DNA of 64,000 nt from an uncultured Leifsonia sp. (GTDB taxonomy: Bacteria > Actinomycetota > Actinomycetes > Actinomycetales > Microbacteriaceae), in the NCBI RefSeq assembly GCF_945957465.1, contig NZ_CAMFLC010000007.1, forward strand, positions 62,001 to 126,000, written 5' to 3'. The translations under genes and the position numbers were made by a program. Every line of letters begins with the position of its first letter. Position 1 is the first letter of the stretch. Of this stretch, positions 29,497-37,337 are shown one piece after another. The notes under the pieces are model-generated. The model had not been told where the DNA came from. It ran no database searches and saw nothing but the letters and a program-made list of their open reading frames with translations.

Positions 29497-32074
29497 AGCC
29501 GATCTTCTGCCGCTTCGCGGGCGTGCCGGGTGCGGCTTCGGGAGCCGCGGCTTCGGGAGCCGCGGCGGGCGCGGGGTCGGGGGCGGCTCCGATCGCTCGG
29601 TAGAACTCGGCGACCGCTTTGCGGTTGTACGCAGCCCAGTCGAAGCCGCCGTCGGGCACGTCGCCGCGCAGGAACGCGCGCAGCCCATCGGCAACCCCCT
29701 CGACCGACTGCGGGACCACCAGGCCGCTGCCCTGCGGCAGCGCGTTCTTGGCCGAGGCGAACTCGACCGTGACGATCGGGAGCTGCAGGACGAGGGCCTC
29801 GAGGATGACCATCGGCTGGCCCTCGTAGTCGCTGGACAGCACGAAGCAGTCCGCCTTCGCCATGATGGCGTGCGGATTGCGCTGCATGCCGGTGAGGAAC
29901 ACCGAACCCTCCAGCCCGAGTTCCGCGACCACGGACTCCAGGTGGCCCGCGAGCGGACCCGAGCCGACGATCAGCAGTCGCGTCTTGGCGCTCTCGGCGT
30001 GCACCTGCGCGAAGGCGCGGATGAGACGCTCCTGGTTCTTCTCCGGAGAGAGCCGGCCCACGTTCACGAACGTCGTGACGTCGTCGTCGGCCGCCAGCAG
30101 CTGCTCCGCCCAGTCGGGGATGCTGCCCGTCTCCTCGTCGAAGGCGAGTGCGTGGAGGTCGGCCGCGGCGTTCTCGAGGATGTGCTCGGCATCGACCGTG
30201 TTGAGCGCGGAGCGGAACTTCGCCGGCTCCGCGTACTCGGCGAGCGACGCGCGGTTCACCTCGGACAGCGTCGGCGAGACCGAGACCAGGTGGTCGTACT
30301 GCGCGTACAGCGTGAACAGCTGGGTGAGCGAGTGCAGCATGCGCTTCTCGCCGTTGACCTCGCGGTGCGCATCGGCGGCGAGGTCGTTGTGCATCCAGAT
30401 CGACCGCTGCGCCTCGGGGGAGTGCAGGAGCAGGATCGCCCAGAACGGGCCGTAGCCGGAGAAGTCCACGACATAGTCGAACCGGCTGTCGCCGAAGCAG
30501 CGGTACCACTCGTCGTCCCAGAGCAAGTTCTGCGCCTCGGTCTGCGCGTGCTGGGCCGTACGACCCCGCCGGAAGTCGAGGTGCCGGGCCAGGTGCCGCA
30601 GCTTGGCGCCGTTCATCCCGCCGACACGGGGGAACTGTCGCACGGCCGGGTGGATCCGACGCTGCTTGGCGATGATCGTCTGCGAGCCGCTCTGCGCGAA
30701 GAACGCGGACACGTCGTAGCGCTCGTGATCGAGGTTGTTGAGCAGGTTGAGGGCGGAGGTCGTGATCCCGTTGGGGCGCATACCGCCCAGATACAGCAGG
30801 ATCTTCTCCCGGCCGTCGTCGTCGAGCGACGTGCGCAGGCGGTACCCGTCGCGCACGCCGCGGAACACGATGTCGATGACGCGGTCGGAGGCCGCGCCGT
30901 CTTCGTAGGGCGTGAACCGGCGCTGCATGTCGAGATACCGGTCCCGGTACTCGGCCGGCACCTGGTCGCCGTCGGCCGCGACGGCTGCGAGCGCGTCGCC
31001 GAGTTCGCGCGCCGACATGAGCGTGGGCCCCGGCCACTCGTCCGGCTCGAAGTAGAGTCCGCGCGTTCCCGCGTACTCGGCGAGGTCGGGTGTGAAGAAC
31101 AGGATCGGCCGGCCCGTGCGGAGGTAGTCGAAGAAGATGCTGGAGTAGTCGCCGACCAGGATGTCGGTGGCGCCGAGGACGAGGTTGGTCGGCATCTCGT
31201 TGGGCACGAGCATCCGAGCGAGCTCCGGGCGGTCGGCGGCGAGCGCGTGCACCGTCTGGTGCGTCTTGACCAGCACCGCGTAGCGGCTGGAGTCGATGCG
31301 CTCCTCCACCTCGCGGAGATGCGCGAGCAGCGCGTCGAGGTCGTCCTCCGGTCGTCCGAACGTCTGGCCCTTCCACGTGGGAGCGTAGAGGATGACCTTA
31401 CGGTCGCCGAGCGGGATGCCGGAGGCGATGAGTCGACGGCGCACGTCGTCGCGCTGCGCGTCGTCGAGGAACTGCCGGTCCACACGCGGGTAGCCCTCTT
31501 CGATGATCGTGCCGCGGTAGATGCCGTCGAGTTTGTACGCGCTCCGGTACATCTGGTCGGCCATGAACGGGTTGGCGGCCAGCAGGTAGTCGGTCTGCAC
31601 GAAGTTGCGCACGATGTTCGCGGTGGCCAGCGCCCCGTCTTCGATGTCGTAGCCCATGCGCTTGAGCGGCGTGCCGTGCCAGGTGTTCAGATAGACCTGG
31701 CCGGGGCGCTTGGAGAAGTCGAACGGGAACGTCGCGTTGTTGACCAGGTACTGGCTCGTGGCCAGGGCCCGGTAGTAGGCCGCGGACCCGTAGCGCACGA
31801 ACGTCACGCGGGGGTCGTCGGCGAACTCCTCCACGGCGGCGCGGTACCGGTGGAGGTCGGAGAGCGCCCAGATGTGGGTGAGGTGCTTCAGATCGGGTGC
31901 GGCCAGCAGCCGGCGGAACAGCGCCTCCGGGTTGTCGAGCATCCCGTTGCCCGAGAAGGACTCGTAGAACACCGAGCCGAGGACGAGCGGCTGCCGGCGC
32001 CAGTGCGCATGGATCTCGAAGCGAGCGGCGCGCTTCACTCGGGACGGGAGGCGCTTCAGGCGGGAAAGTCTCAT
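29495..32074 (-). CDS. Fused glycerophosphotransferase (TagB/TagF-like) and GT4 glycosyltransferase
   Basis: An 859-residue cytoplasmic or membrane-associated two-domain enzyme. Residues about 30-400 match the CDP-glycerol glycerophosphotransferase family: YLVNNATFPFDF, LNTWHGTPLKRMG (TWHGTP at 131-136), EGYPRVDR, ILYAPTWKGQ and LVGDYSSIFFDYL. Residues about 410-830 are a GT4 glycosyltransferase: ILLYLGGMRPNGI, NVGRLSPEKNQERLIRAF, LLIVGSGPL and SSDYEGQPMVILEAL. This points to assembly of a teichoic-acid-like cell-wall polymer, substrate inferred only. The tail is Pro/Ala-rich and ends with the basic KRQKIG. ATG 32074 follows minus-strand TAAACT (32082-32087) by seven bases and has no Shine-Dalgarno. 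Confidence 0.9.
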   Translation of the reverse strand: MRLSRLKRLPSRVKRAARFEIHAHWRRQPLVLGSVFYESFSGNGMLDNPEALFRRLLAAPDLKHLTHIWALSDLHRYRAAVEEFADDPRVTFVRYGSAAYYRALATSQYLVNNATFPFDFSKRPGQVYLNTWHGTPLKRMGYDIEDGALATANIVRNFVQTDYLLAANPFMADQMYRSAYKLDGIYRGTIIEEGYPRVDRQFLDDAQRDDVRRRLIASGIPLGDRKVILYAPTWKGQTFGRPEDDLDALLAHLREVEERIDSSRYAVLVKTHQTVHALAADRPELARMLVPNEMPTNLVLGATDILVGDYSSIFFDYLRTGRPILFFTPDLAEYAGTRGLYFEPDEWPGPTLMSARELGDALAAVAADGDQVPAEYRDRYLDMQRRFTPYEDGAASDRVIDIVFRGVRDGYRLRTSLDDDGREKILLYLGGMRPNGITTSALNLLNNLDHERYDVSAFFAQSGSQTIIAKQRRIHPAVRQFPRVGGMNGAKLRHLARHLDFRRGRTAQHAQTEAQNLLWDDEWYRCFGDSRFDYVVDFSGYGPFWAILLLHSPEAQRSIWMHNDLAADAHREVNGEKRMLHSLTQLFTLYAQYDHLVSVSPTLSEVNRASLAEYAEPAKFRSALNTVDAEHILENAAADLHALAFDEETGSIPDWAEQLLAADDDVTTFVNVGRLSPEKNQERLIRAFAQVHAESAKTRLLIVGSGPLAGHLESVVAELGLEGSVFLTGMQRNPHAIMAKADCFVLSSDYEGQPMVILEALVLQLPIVTVEFASAKNALPQGSGLVVPQSVEGVADGLRAFLRGDVPDGGFDWAAYNRKAVAEFYRAIGAAPDPAPAAAPEAAAPEAAPGTPAKRQKIG

Positions 32075-32134
32075 CGCGGCGAGTTTATGAGAGCGGGATA
32101 ACAGTCTGCTGGGAACCCGCGTTGCAAGGGCTGG

Positions 32135-32665
32135 TCAGACTCCGGTGTCGAATCCCAGGCTCAGCTTGCGCAGCAGCGCCGCCAAGCGCTCCTGATCGCC
32201 CGGCGAGAGCGAGTCGAGCAGATCGGCCTCGGCGTCGACCAGCCGGGTGATGGCGGCGTCCACCCTGGCGAGGCCCTGGGCGGTCATCTGCACCAGGATG
32301 CCGCGGCCGTCGTTGGGGTCCGTGCGGCGCTCGACGAGGCCGCGCGCCACGAGACGGTCGATGCGGTTGGTCATCGTGCCGGACGACACCAGCGTCTGCT
32401 GCAGGAGCGACTTGGGGCTCAGCTGGAACGGCGATCCCGCCCGCCGCAGCGCCGAGAGCACGTCGAACTCCCAGGAGTCGAGATCGGAGCGCTCGAACGC
32501 GCTGCGGCGCGCCCGGTCGAGATGCCGGGAGAGCCGGTCGACCCGCGAGAGCACCTGCAGCGGCGAGAAGTCGAGGTCGGGACGCTCGCGGAGCCAGGCC
32601 CCGACGATGCGGTCCACCTCGTCGCGCGCACCACCGCGCGCGGTCCCGTCGTGTGCCTCGGCCAT
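32135..32665 (-). CDS. MarR-family transcriptional regulator
   Basis: A 176-residue winged-helix repressor. The DNA-binding region runs WEFDVLSALRRAGSPFQLSPKSLLQQTLVSSGTMTNRIDRLVARGLVERRTDPNDGRGI in the genome order of helices 2-4 and the wing (about residues 67-125); the rest forms dimerisation helices. The ligand is unknown. ATG 32665 lies six bases after minus-strand TAGCAT (32672-32677); the six bases between, GGAGGG, also resemble a Shine-Dalgarno, so the mode of initiation is ambiguous. The fused transferase gene starts 60 bp downstream on the same strand and could be its target, though that gene has its own -10. Confidence 0.92.
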   Translation of the reverse strand: MAEAHDGTARGGARDEVDRIVGAWLRERPDLDFSPLQVLSRVDRLSRHLDRARRSAFERSDLDSWEFDVLSALRRAGSPFQLSPKSLLQQTLVSSGTMTNRIDRLVARGLVERRTDPNDGRGILVQMTAQGLARVDAAITRLVDAEADLLDSLSPGDQERLAALLRKLSLGFDTGV

Positions 32666-32746
32666 CCCTCCATGCTATTCGGCTGCTGCGCCGGCTCGGC
32701 GGCACGCGCGGCCGAGTCTGGCAGACTGTGTGTGCGCGTTGCGCGG

Positions 32747-32818
32747 TCCGCCTTGGTGTAATGGCAGCACGACAGCCTTTGGAGCTGTGAGGTCTAGGTT
32801 CGAGTCCTGGAGGCGGAG
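32747..32818 (+). tRNA. tRNA-Gln, anticodon TTG
   Basis: The 72-nt cloverleaf has a 7-bp acceptor stem TCCGCCT/AGGCGGA, an anticodon stem ACAGC/GCTGT with loop CTTTGGA (anticodon TTG at 32779-32781, reading CAA) and a T loop TTCGAGT between CTAGG and CCTGG. The discriminator base is G; CCA is not encoded. CAGACT at 32722-32727 is a plausible -10. glmU starts 47 bp downstream. Confidence 0.95.
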
Positions 32819-32865
32819 CGACGTCTGCAGCCCCACCGACCCGTCAGATCGCACCCGGGAGCATC

Positions 32866-34308
32866 ATGACCGACCAGAATCTCGCCATCGTCGTTCTCGC
32901 GGCCGGCCAGGGCACGCGGATGAAGTCCGCGACGCCCAAGCTGCTGCACCCGCTGGGCGGCCTCCCGGTCGTCGGGCACGTGCTGGCGACCGCACGCGAG
33001 CTCGACGCCGCGCGCGTCATCGCCGTCGTGCGGCACGAACGCGACCGGCTCGCCGAGGTGATCACAGCCGACCTGCCCGGGGCCGTCATCGTCGACCAGG
33101 ACGAGGTCCCCGGTACCGGGCGCGCCGTGGAGCAGGCCGTCGCCGCGCTCCCGGAGGACTTCAGCGGAGACGTCCTCGTGGTCAACGGCGATGTGCCGCT
33201 GCTCGACGCGGCGACGCTGCGCGAGCTCGTGGCGACCCACCGCGCGGGCGGCGCGGCAGCGACCATCCTGTCGTCCTTCCCGGCCGACCCGACCGGCTAC
33301 GGCCGCATCGTCCGCACCGCCGAAGGCCACCTCGACCGCATCGTCGAGCACAAGGACGCCAGCGACGACGAGCGCGCCATCGGCGAGATCAACGCCGGCA
33401 TCTACGTCTTCGGCGCCGCGGCGCTGCGCGACATGCTCGCGAACGTGACCACCGACAACGCCCAGGGCGAGAAGTACCTGACCGATGTCATCGGCCTGCT
33501 GCGCGAGGCCGGTTTCGACGTCGACGCGCTGCCGGTGTCCGAGTCGTGGCTCGTGGAGGGAATCAACGACCGGGCGCAGCTGAGCGAGGCCGCGGCGCGG
33601 CTCAACGCCCTCGTCGTGCGCACCTGGCAGCTCGCCGGCGTGACCGTGCAGGACCCCGCCACCACCTGGATCGACGTCACGGCGACCCTGGAGCCGGACG
33701 TCACCATCCTTCCCGGGACCCAGCTGCGCGGGGCCACGGCCGTGCGCACCGGCGCCACCGTCGGTCCCGACACCACGCTCCTCGACACGGAGGTGGGCGC
33801 GGGCGCGACCGTGACCCGCACGGACGCCACCCTCGCGGTGATCGGCGACGGCGCCACCGTCGGGCCCTTCGCCTACCTGCGCCCCGGCACGGTCCTCGGC
33901 GAGAACGGCAAGATCGGCACGTTCACCGAGACCAAGAACGCCGTCATCGGCGCGGGGACGAAGCTGGCCCACTTCAACTACGTGGGCGACGCGGAGGTGG
34001 GCGAGAAGGGCAACCTCGGCGCCGGCGTGATCACCGCCAACTACGACGGCGTGAACAAACACCGCACGGTCATCGGCTCCCACGTCCGGATCAGCACGAA
34101 CACGGTGCTCGTCGCGCCCGTTAGGATGGGTGACGGAGCGTACACCGGAGCGGGAACCGTCGTCCGGAAGGACGTTCCACCCGGCGCGCTCGCCATCACG
34201 GTCGCGCCTCAGCGCAACATCGAAGGCTGGGTCGCCGACAAGCGGCCGGGCACTGACGCCGCACGTGCCGCCGAACAGGCCACGGCCGCGGAAGAGAGCG
34301 GAGAGTAA
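32866..34308 (+). CDS. glmU: Bifunctional GlmU: glucosamine-1-phosphate acetyltransferase / UDP-GlcNAc pyrophosphorylase
   Basis: A 480-residue enzyme making UDP-GlcNAc for peptidoglycan. The N-terminal uridyltransferase carries VVLAAGQGTRMKS (about 8-20), the substrate loop DEVPGTGRAVEQA and VVNGDVPLL. From about residue 260 the left-handed beta helix repeats appear (hexapeptides such as VTILPGTQLRGATAV), followed by the acetyl-CoA site KLAHFNYVGDAEVGEKGNLGAGVITANYDG. The C-terminal tail is Ala/Glu-rich. ATG 32866 has a weak GGGAG seven bases upstream. TAA at 34306-34308 abuts the GTG of prs directly, so the two form an operon, as in mycobacteria. Confidence 0.97.
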   Translation: MTDQNLAIVVLAAGQGTRMKSATPKLLHPLGGLPVVGHVLATARELDAARVIAVVRHERDRLAEVITADLPGAVIVDQDEVPGTGRAVEQAVAALPEDFSGDVLVVNGDVPLLDAATLRELVATHRAGGAAATILSSFPADPTGYGRIVRTAEGHLDRIVEHKDASDDERAIGEINAGIYVFGAAALRDMLANVTTDNAQGEKYLTDVIGLLREAGFDVDALPVSESWLVEGINDRAQLSEAAARLNALVVRTWQLAGVTVQDPATTWIDVTATLEPDVTILPGTQLRGATAVRTGATVGPDTTLLDTEVGAGATVTRTDATLAVIGDGATVGPFAYLRPGTVLGENGKIGTFTETKNAVIGAGTKLAHFNYVGDAEVGEKGNLGAGVITANYDGVNKHRTVIGSHVRISTNTVLVAPVRMGDGAYTGAGTVVRKDVPPGALAITVAPQRNIEGWVADKRPGTDAARAAEQATAAEESGE

Positions 34309-35286
34309 GTGTCAGGGATCACTGCCACCGGCCAGAAACGACTCGTTCTGATCTCGGGGCGTGCGCATCCCGAACTCGCGGAGCAGATCGCCGAGTGCCT
34401 CGGCAGCGAGCTGGTGCCGACCGACTCCCGCACTTTCGCCAACGGTGAGATCTACGCGCGGTTCGACGAGAGCGTGCGCGGCTCCGACGCTTTCGTCATC
34501 CAGTCGCACACCTCGCCGATCAACGAGTGGCTCATGGAGCAGCTGATCATGGTCGACGCGCTCAAGCGCGCCTCCGCCAAGCGGATCACCGTGGTCGCCC
34601 CGTTCTATCCCTACGCCCGGCAAGACAAGAAGGGCCGCGGCCGCGAGCCGATCTCCGCCCGCCTGGTCGCCGATCTCTTCAAGGCCGCAGGCGCCGACCG
34701 CATCATGTCGGTCGACCTGCACGCCGCCCAGATCCAGGGCTTCTTCGACGGCCCTGTCGATCACCTGTTCGCCATGCCGGTGCTCCTGGAGCACATGCAG
34801 CGCGAGCTCGACCCGTCGACGCTCACGGTCGTGTCACCCGACATGGGCCGCGTCCGCGTGGCCGACATCTGGAGCGACAAGCTCGGCGCACCGCTCGCGA
34901 TCATCCACAAGCGCCGCGACCCGCTCGTCCCCAACCAGGTCTCGGTGCATGAGATCGTCGGTGAGGTGGAGGGCCGCGTCTGCCTCCTCGTCGACGACCT
35001 GATCGACACCGGGCGCACCATCGTCAAGGCGGCGGAGGCGCTCAAGGCCAGCGGCGCGATCGGCGTCGTCGTCGCTGCGACCCACGCCGTCTTCAGCGAC
35101 CCGGCCGTGGAGCTCCTCCAGTCGGAGGCGATCGACTCGGTCGTCGTCACCGACACGCTCCCGCTTCCGGCGCACAAGCGCTGGGACGGCCTCACCGTGC
35201 TGCCGATCGCGCCGCTCCTGGCCAACGCCATCCGCGAGGTCTTCACCGACGGCTCGGTGACCTCCATGTTCGACGGCGCCGCCTGA
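34309..35286 (+). CDS. prs: Ribose-phosphate pyrophosphokinase
   Basis: A 325-residue enzyme transferring pyrophosphate from ATP to ribose 5-phosphate, giving PRPP for nucleotide, His and Trp synthesis. The flexible ATP loop PFYPYARQDKKGRGREPIS, the metal site VDLHAAQIQGFFDGPVDHL and the PRPP loop VCLLVDDLIDTGRTI are all present. The GTG start follows the glmU stop without a gap; the GGAGAG Shine-Dalgarno lies within the end of glmU. The gene is class I by its conserved regulatory residues. A small CCCTC/GAGGG hairpin (35291-35303) just behind the stop may end the transcript. Confidence 0.97.
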   Translation: MSGITATGQKRLVLISGRAHPELAEQIAECLGSELVPTDSRTFANGEIYARFDESVRGSDAFVIQSHTSPINEWLMEQLIMVDALKRASAKRITVVAPFYPYARQDKKGRGREPISARLVADLFKAAGADRIMSVDLHAAQIQGFFDGPVDHLFAMPVLLEHMQRELDPSTLTVVSPDMGRVRVADIWSDKLGAPLAIIHKRRDPLVPNQVSVHEIVGEVEGRVCLLVDDLIDTGRTIVKAAEALKASGAIGVVVAATHAVFSDPAVELLQSEAIDSVVVTDTLPLPAHKRWDGLTVLPIAPLLANAIREVFTDGSVTSMFDGAA

Positions 35287-35290
35287 GCGA

Positions 35291-35303
35291 CCCTCTTCGA
35301 GGG
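35291..35303 (+). terminator. Weak hairpin after prs
   Basis: CCCTC and GAGGG pair around TTC four bases after the prs stop, followed by GCGCGCCCTT. It is short and lacks a U-tract; it is the only candidate before the convergent gene ending at 35342. Confidence 0.35.
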
Positions 35304-35341
35304 GCGCGCCCTTCGGCGAACGGCGGCTGGAGCTTTCCTCG

Positions 35342-35689
35342 TCACCGGAGGGCGTGCGGCGTCGACGGGATGAGGCCGAGCGGCGCGATGAACGTGGCGT
35401 CGCCCTCGGTGTTGAGCGCGTAGCACTGCCAGCCCGGCCCGGCCGGGGCGAACAGCTCGAAGCGCGCCGACGAGCCCACCGAGTCGGGCGCGTAGTGGCG
35501 GGCGTAGACCGCGCAGGTGCCGGTCGCGGTGTCCGTCTGGATGCTGATCGTCAGCATGATGCCGGGCAGGACGAGGGCGGTGAGCGCGACGACGACGAAG
35601 ACGCGGGTGGCGATCATCCGGCGCCTCCCGTGCAGCGGACGGTCCGACGGCTCGTACTCCGCCAGTTCCGGGTGGTCCTCGAACGTCAC
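35342..35689 (-). CDS. Small single-pass membrane protein of unknown function
   Basis: A 115-residue protein I cannot assign. Residues 1-27 are cytoplasmic and charged (VTFEDHPELAEYEPSD, then RRRM), residues about 30-50 form one transmembrane helix (TRVFVVVALTALVLPGIMLTI), and the remaining 65 residues would be outside, with two cysteines (GTCAVYA and GWQCYAL) that could form a disulfide. The positive-inside rule supports N-in topology. GTG 35689 is six bases after minus-strand CAGACT (35696-35701) and has no Shine-Dalgarno, the same hexamer as at rsmI. It lies downstream of gnd but is separated from it by a very strong hairpin. Confidence 0.75.
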   Translation of the reverse strand: MTFEDHPELAEYEPSDRPLHGRRRMIATRVFVVVALTALVLPGIMLTISIQTDTATGTCAVYARHYAPDSVGSSARFELFAPAGPGWQCYALNTEGDATFIAPLGLIPSTPHALR

Positions 35690-35728
35690 GTTACGAGTCT
35701 GAGCCGCACGACCCGCTATTGCAAACGC

Positions 35729-35785
35729 CGAAGGGCACGTCGTTGTCGCGTTCCGAACCCGGAAGCGACAACGACGTGCCCTTCG
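35729..35785. terminator. Exceptionally long perfect hairpin behind gnd
   Basis: Arms 35729-35749 and 35765-35785 are perfectly complementary over 21 bp. Inside the 15-nt loop a further 5-bp helix (35751-35755 with 35760-35764) forms after a single bulged G. The hairpin starts 11 bp after the gnd stop and lies between gnd and the small membrane-protein gene. It is followed on the minus strand by GTTT only. Confidence 0.85.
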
Positions 35786-35795
35786 ACGGTGGTCG

Positions 35796-37256
35796 CTAGT
35801 GCGAGGAGCCCTCGGTCTCGATCTCGGTGCGGTCACCCGACCACAGCGTGTGGAAGACCCCGTCCTTGTCGACGCGCTTGTAGGTGTGCGCGCCGAAGAA
35901 GTCGCGCTGCCCCTGCACGAGCGCGGCCGGGAGACGGGTGGACGCGAGCGAGTCGTAGTACGACAGCGCCGAGCCGAACCCCGGCACCGGCACGCCGTTC
36001 AGGGCGGCGGTGGCGACGATGCGGCGCCAGGCGGCCTCGCCCTCGCGCACGGCGTCGGCGAAGTACGGCGCCTCCAGGAGGGTCGCGATGTCCGGGTTCT
36101 CGTCGTAGGCGTCGGCGATGCGGTTGAGGAACTGTGCCCGGATGATGCAGCCGCCGCGCCAGATCTTGGCGATCTTGTCCTTGTTGATGTGCCAGCCGTA
36201 CTTCTCGGCGCCGGCGATGATCGCGTCGAAGCCCTGCGCGTAGGCGACGACCTTGGAGGCGTAGAGCGCCTTCGACACGTCGTCGGCGAACGCGGCCACG
36301 TCGTCGGCCTTCTGCACCTCGGGACGCGACCGGATGGTCGCCTGCACCGCGGCACGCTGCGCGGGCTTGGAGGACACGGCGCGGGCGAACACGGCCTCCG
36401 CGATGCCGCCGACCGGGATGCCCAGGTCGAGTGCGTTCTGCACCGTCCACACGCCGGTGCCCTTCGAACCGGCCTGGTCGAGCACGATGTCCACGAAGGG
36501 CTTGCCGGTCTCGGCGTCGACCTGGCGCAGCACCTCGGCCGTGATCTCGATCAGGTACGACTCGAGGTAGCCCTTGTTCCACTCGGCGAACACGTCCGCG
36601 ATCTGCGCCGGCTCCAGCCCGCCGACCGTGCGCAGCAGGTCGTACGCCTCGGCGATGAGCTGCATGTCGGCGTACTCGATGCCGTTGTGGATCATCTTGA
36701 CGAAGTGGCCGGCGCCGTCGGTGCCGACGTGGGTCACGCAGGGCTCGCCCTCGGCGACCGCGGCGATCGACTCCAGGATCGGGCCGAGGGTCTCGTACGA
36801 CTCCGCCGAGCCGCCGGGCATGATCGAGGGGCCGTGCAGGGCGCCCTCCTCACCACCCGAGATGCCGGCACCGACGAAGTGGATGCCGGTCGGCGCGATG
36901 CGCTTCTCGCGCTCGATGGTGTCGTGGAAGTTCGCGTTGCCGCCGTCGACGATGATGTCGCCCGGCTCGAACCGCTCCACCAGCTGGTCGATCACGGCGT
37001 CGGTGCCGCGGCCGGCCTGCACCATGATGATCGCGGTGCGCGGCTTCGACAGCGAGGCGACGAAGTCGTCGATCTGCTCGGAGGACACGAACCCGGCCTC
37101 CGGGTGGGCGTTCACGAGCTCCTCGGTGCGTGCGTAGGTCCGGTTGAAGACGGCGACGGTGTTGCCCTCGCGCGACGCGAGGTTGCGGGCCAGGTTCGAC
37201 CCCATCACCGCCAGACCGACGACTCCGATGTTGGCCGTTGCGTGGTTCTCGGGCAC
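35796..37256 (-). CDS. gnd: 6-phosphogluconate dehydrogenase, decarboxylating
   Basis: A 486-residue enzyme oxidising 6-phosphogluconate to ribulose 5-phosphate, CO2 and NADPH. The N-terminal Rossmann fold has IGVVGLAVMGSNLARNLA and VFNRTYARTEELV (an NRT element typical of NADP use). The signature GAGISGGEEGALHGPSIMPGG and catalytic KMIHNGIEYADMQLIAEAYDLL follow, then KGTGVWTVQNALDLGIP. The length is the long homodimeric type. GTG 37256 has AAGGAG nine bases upstream, and TACGCT (minus strand, 37288-37293) gives its own promoter, although uxaC ends only 81 bp upstream on the same strand. Together with gntK at the far side it flanks the hexuronate genes. Confidence 0.97.
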   Translation of the reverse strand: MPENHATANIGVVGLAVMGSNLARNLASREGNTVAVFNRTYARTEELVNAHPEAGFVSSEQIDDFVASLSKPRTAIIMVQAGRGTDAVIDQLVERFEPGDIIVDGGNANFHDTIEREKRIAPTGIHFVGAGISGGEEGALHGPSIMPGGSAESYETLGPILESIAAVAEGEPCVTHVGTDGAGHFVKMIHNGIEYADMQLIAEAYDLLRTVGGLEPAQIADVFAEWNKGYLESYLIEITAEVLRQVDAETGKPFVDIVLDQAGSKGTGVWTVQNALDLGIPVGGIAEAVFARAVSSKPAQRAAVQATIRSRPEVQKADDVAAFADDVSKALYASKVVAYAQGFDAIIAGAEKYGWHINKDKIAKIWRGGCIIRAQFLNRIADAYDENPDIATLLEAPYFADAVREGEAAWRRIVATAALNGVPVPGFGSALSYYDSLASTRLPAALVQGQRDFFGAHTYKRVDKDGVFHTLWSGDRTEIETEGSSH

Positions 37257-37287
37257 GGAGGACTCCTTCGTTGAGTGGTTTGCGTCC

Positions 37288-37293
37288 AGCGTA
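37288..37293 (-). promoter_or_regulatory. -10 element (TACGCT) for gnd
   Basis: TACGCT on the minus strand would start transcription about 24 nt before the gnd GTG, leaving room for the AAGGAG Shine-Dalgarno. No clear -35 is visible. Confidence 0.4.
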
Positions 37294-37337
37294 GTCGCGC
37301 GGCAGCGCTGTGGTCTCCTGTGTGACGAGAGGCGGCT

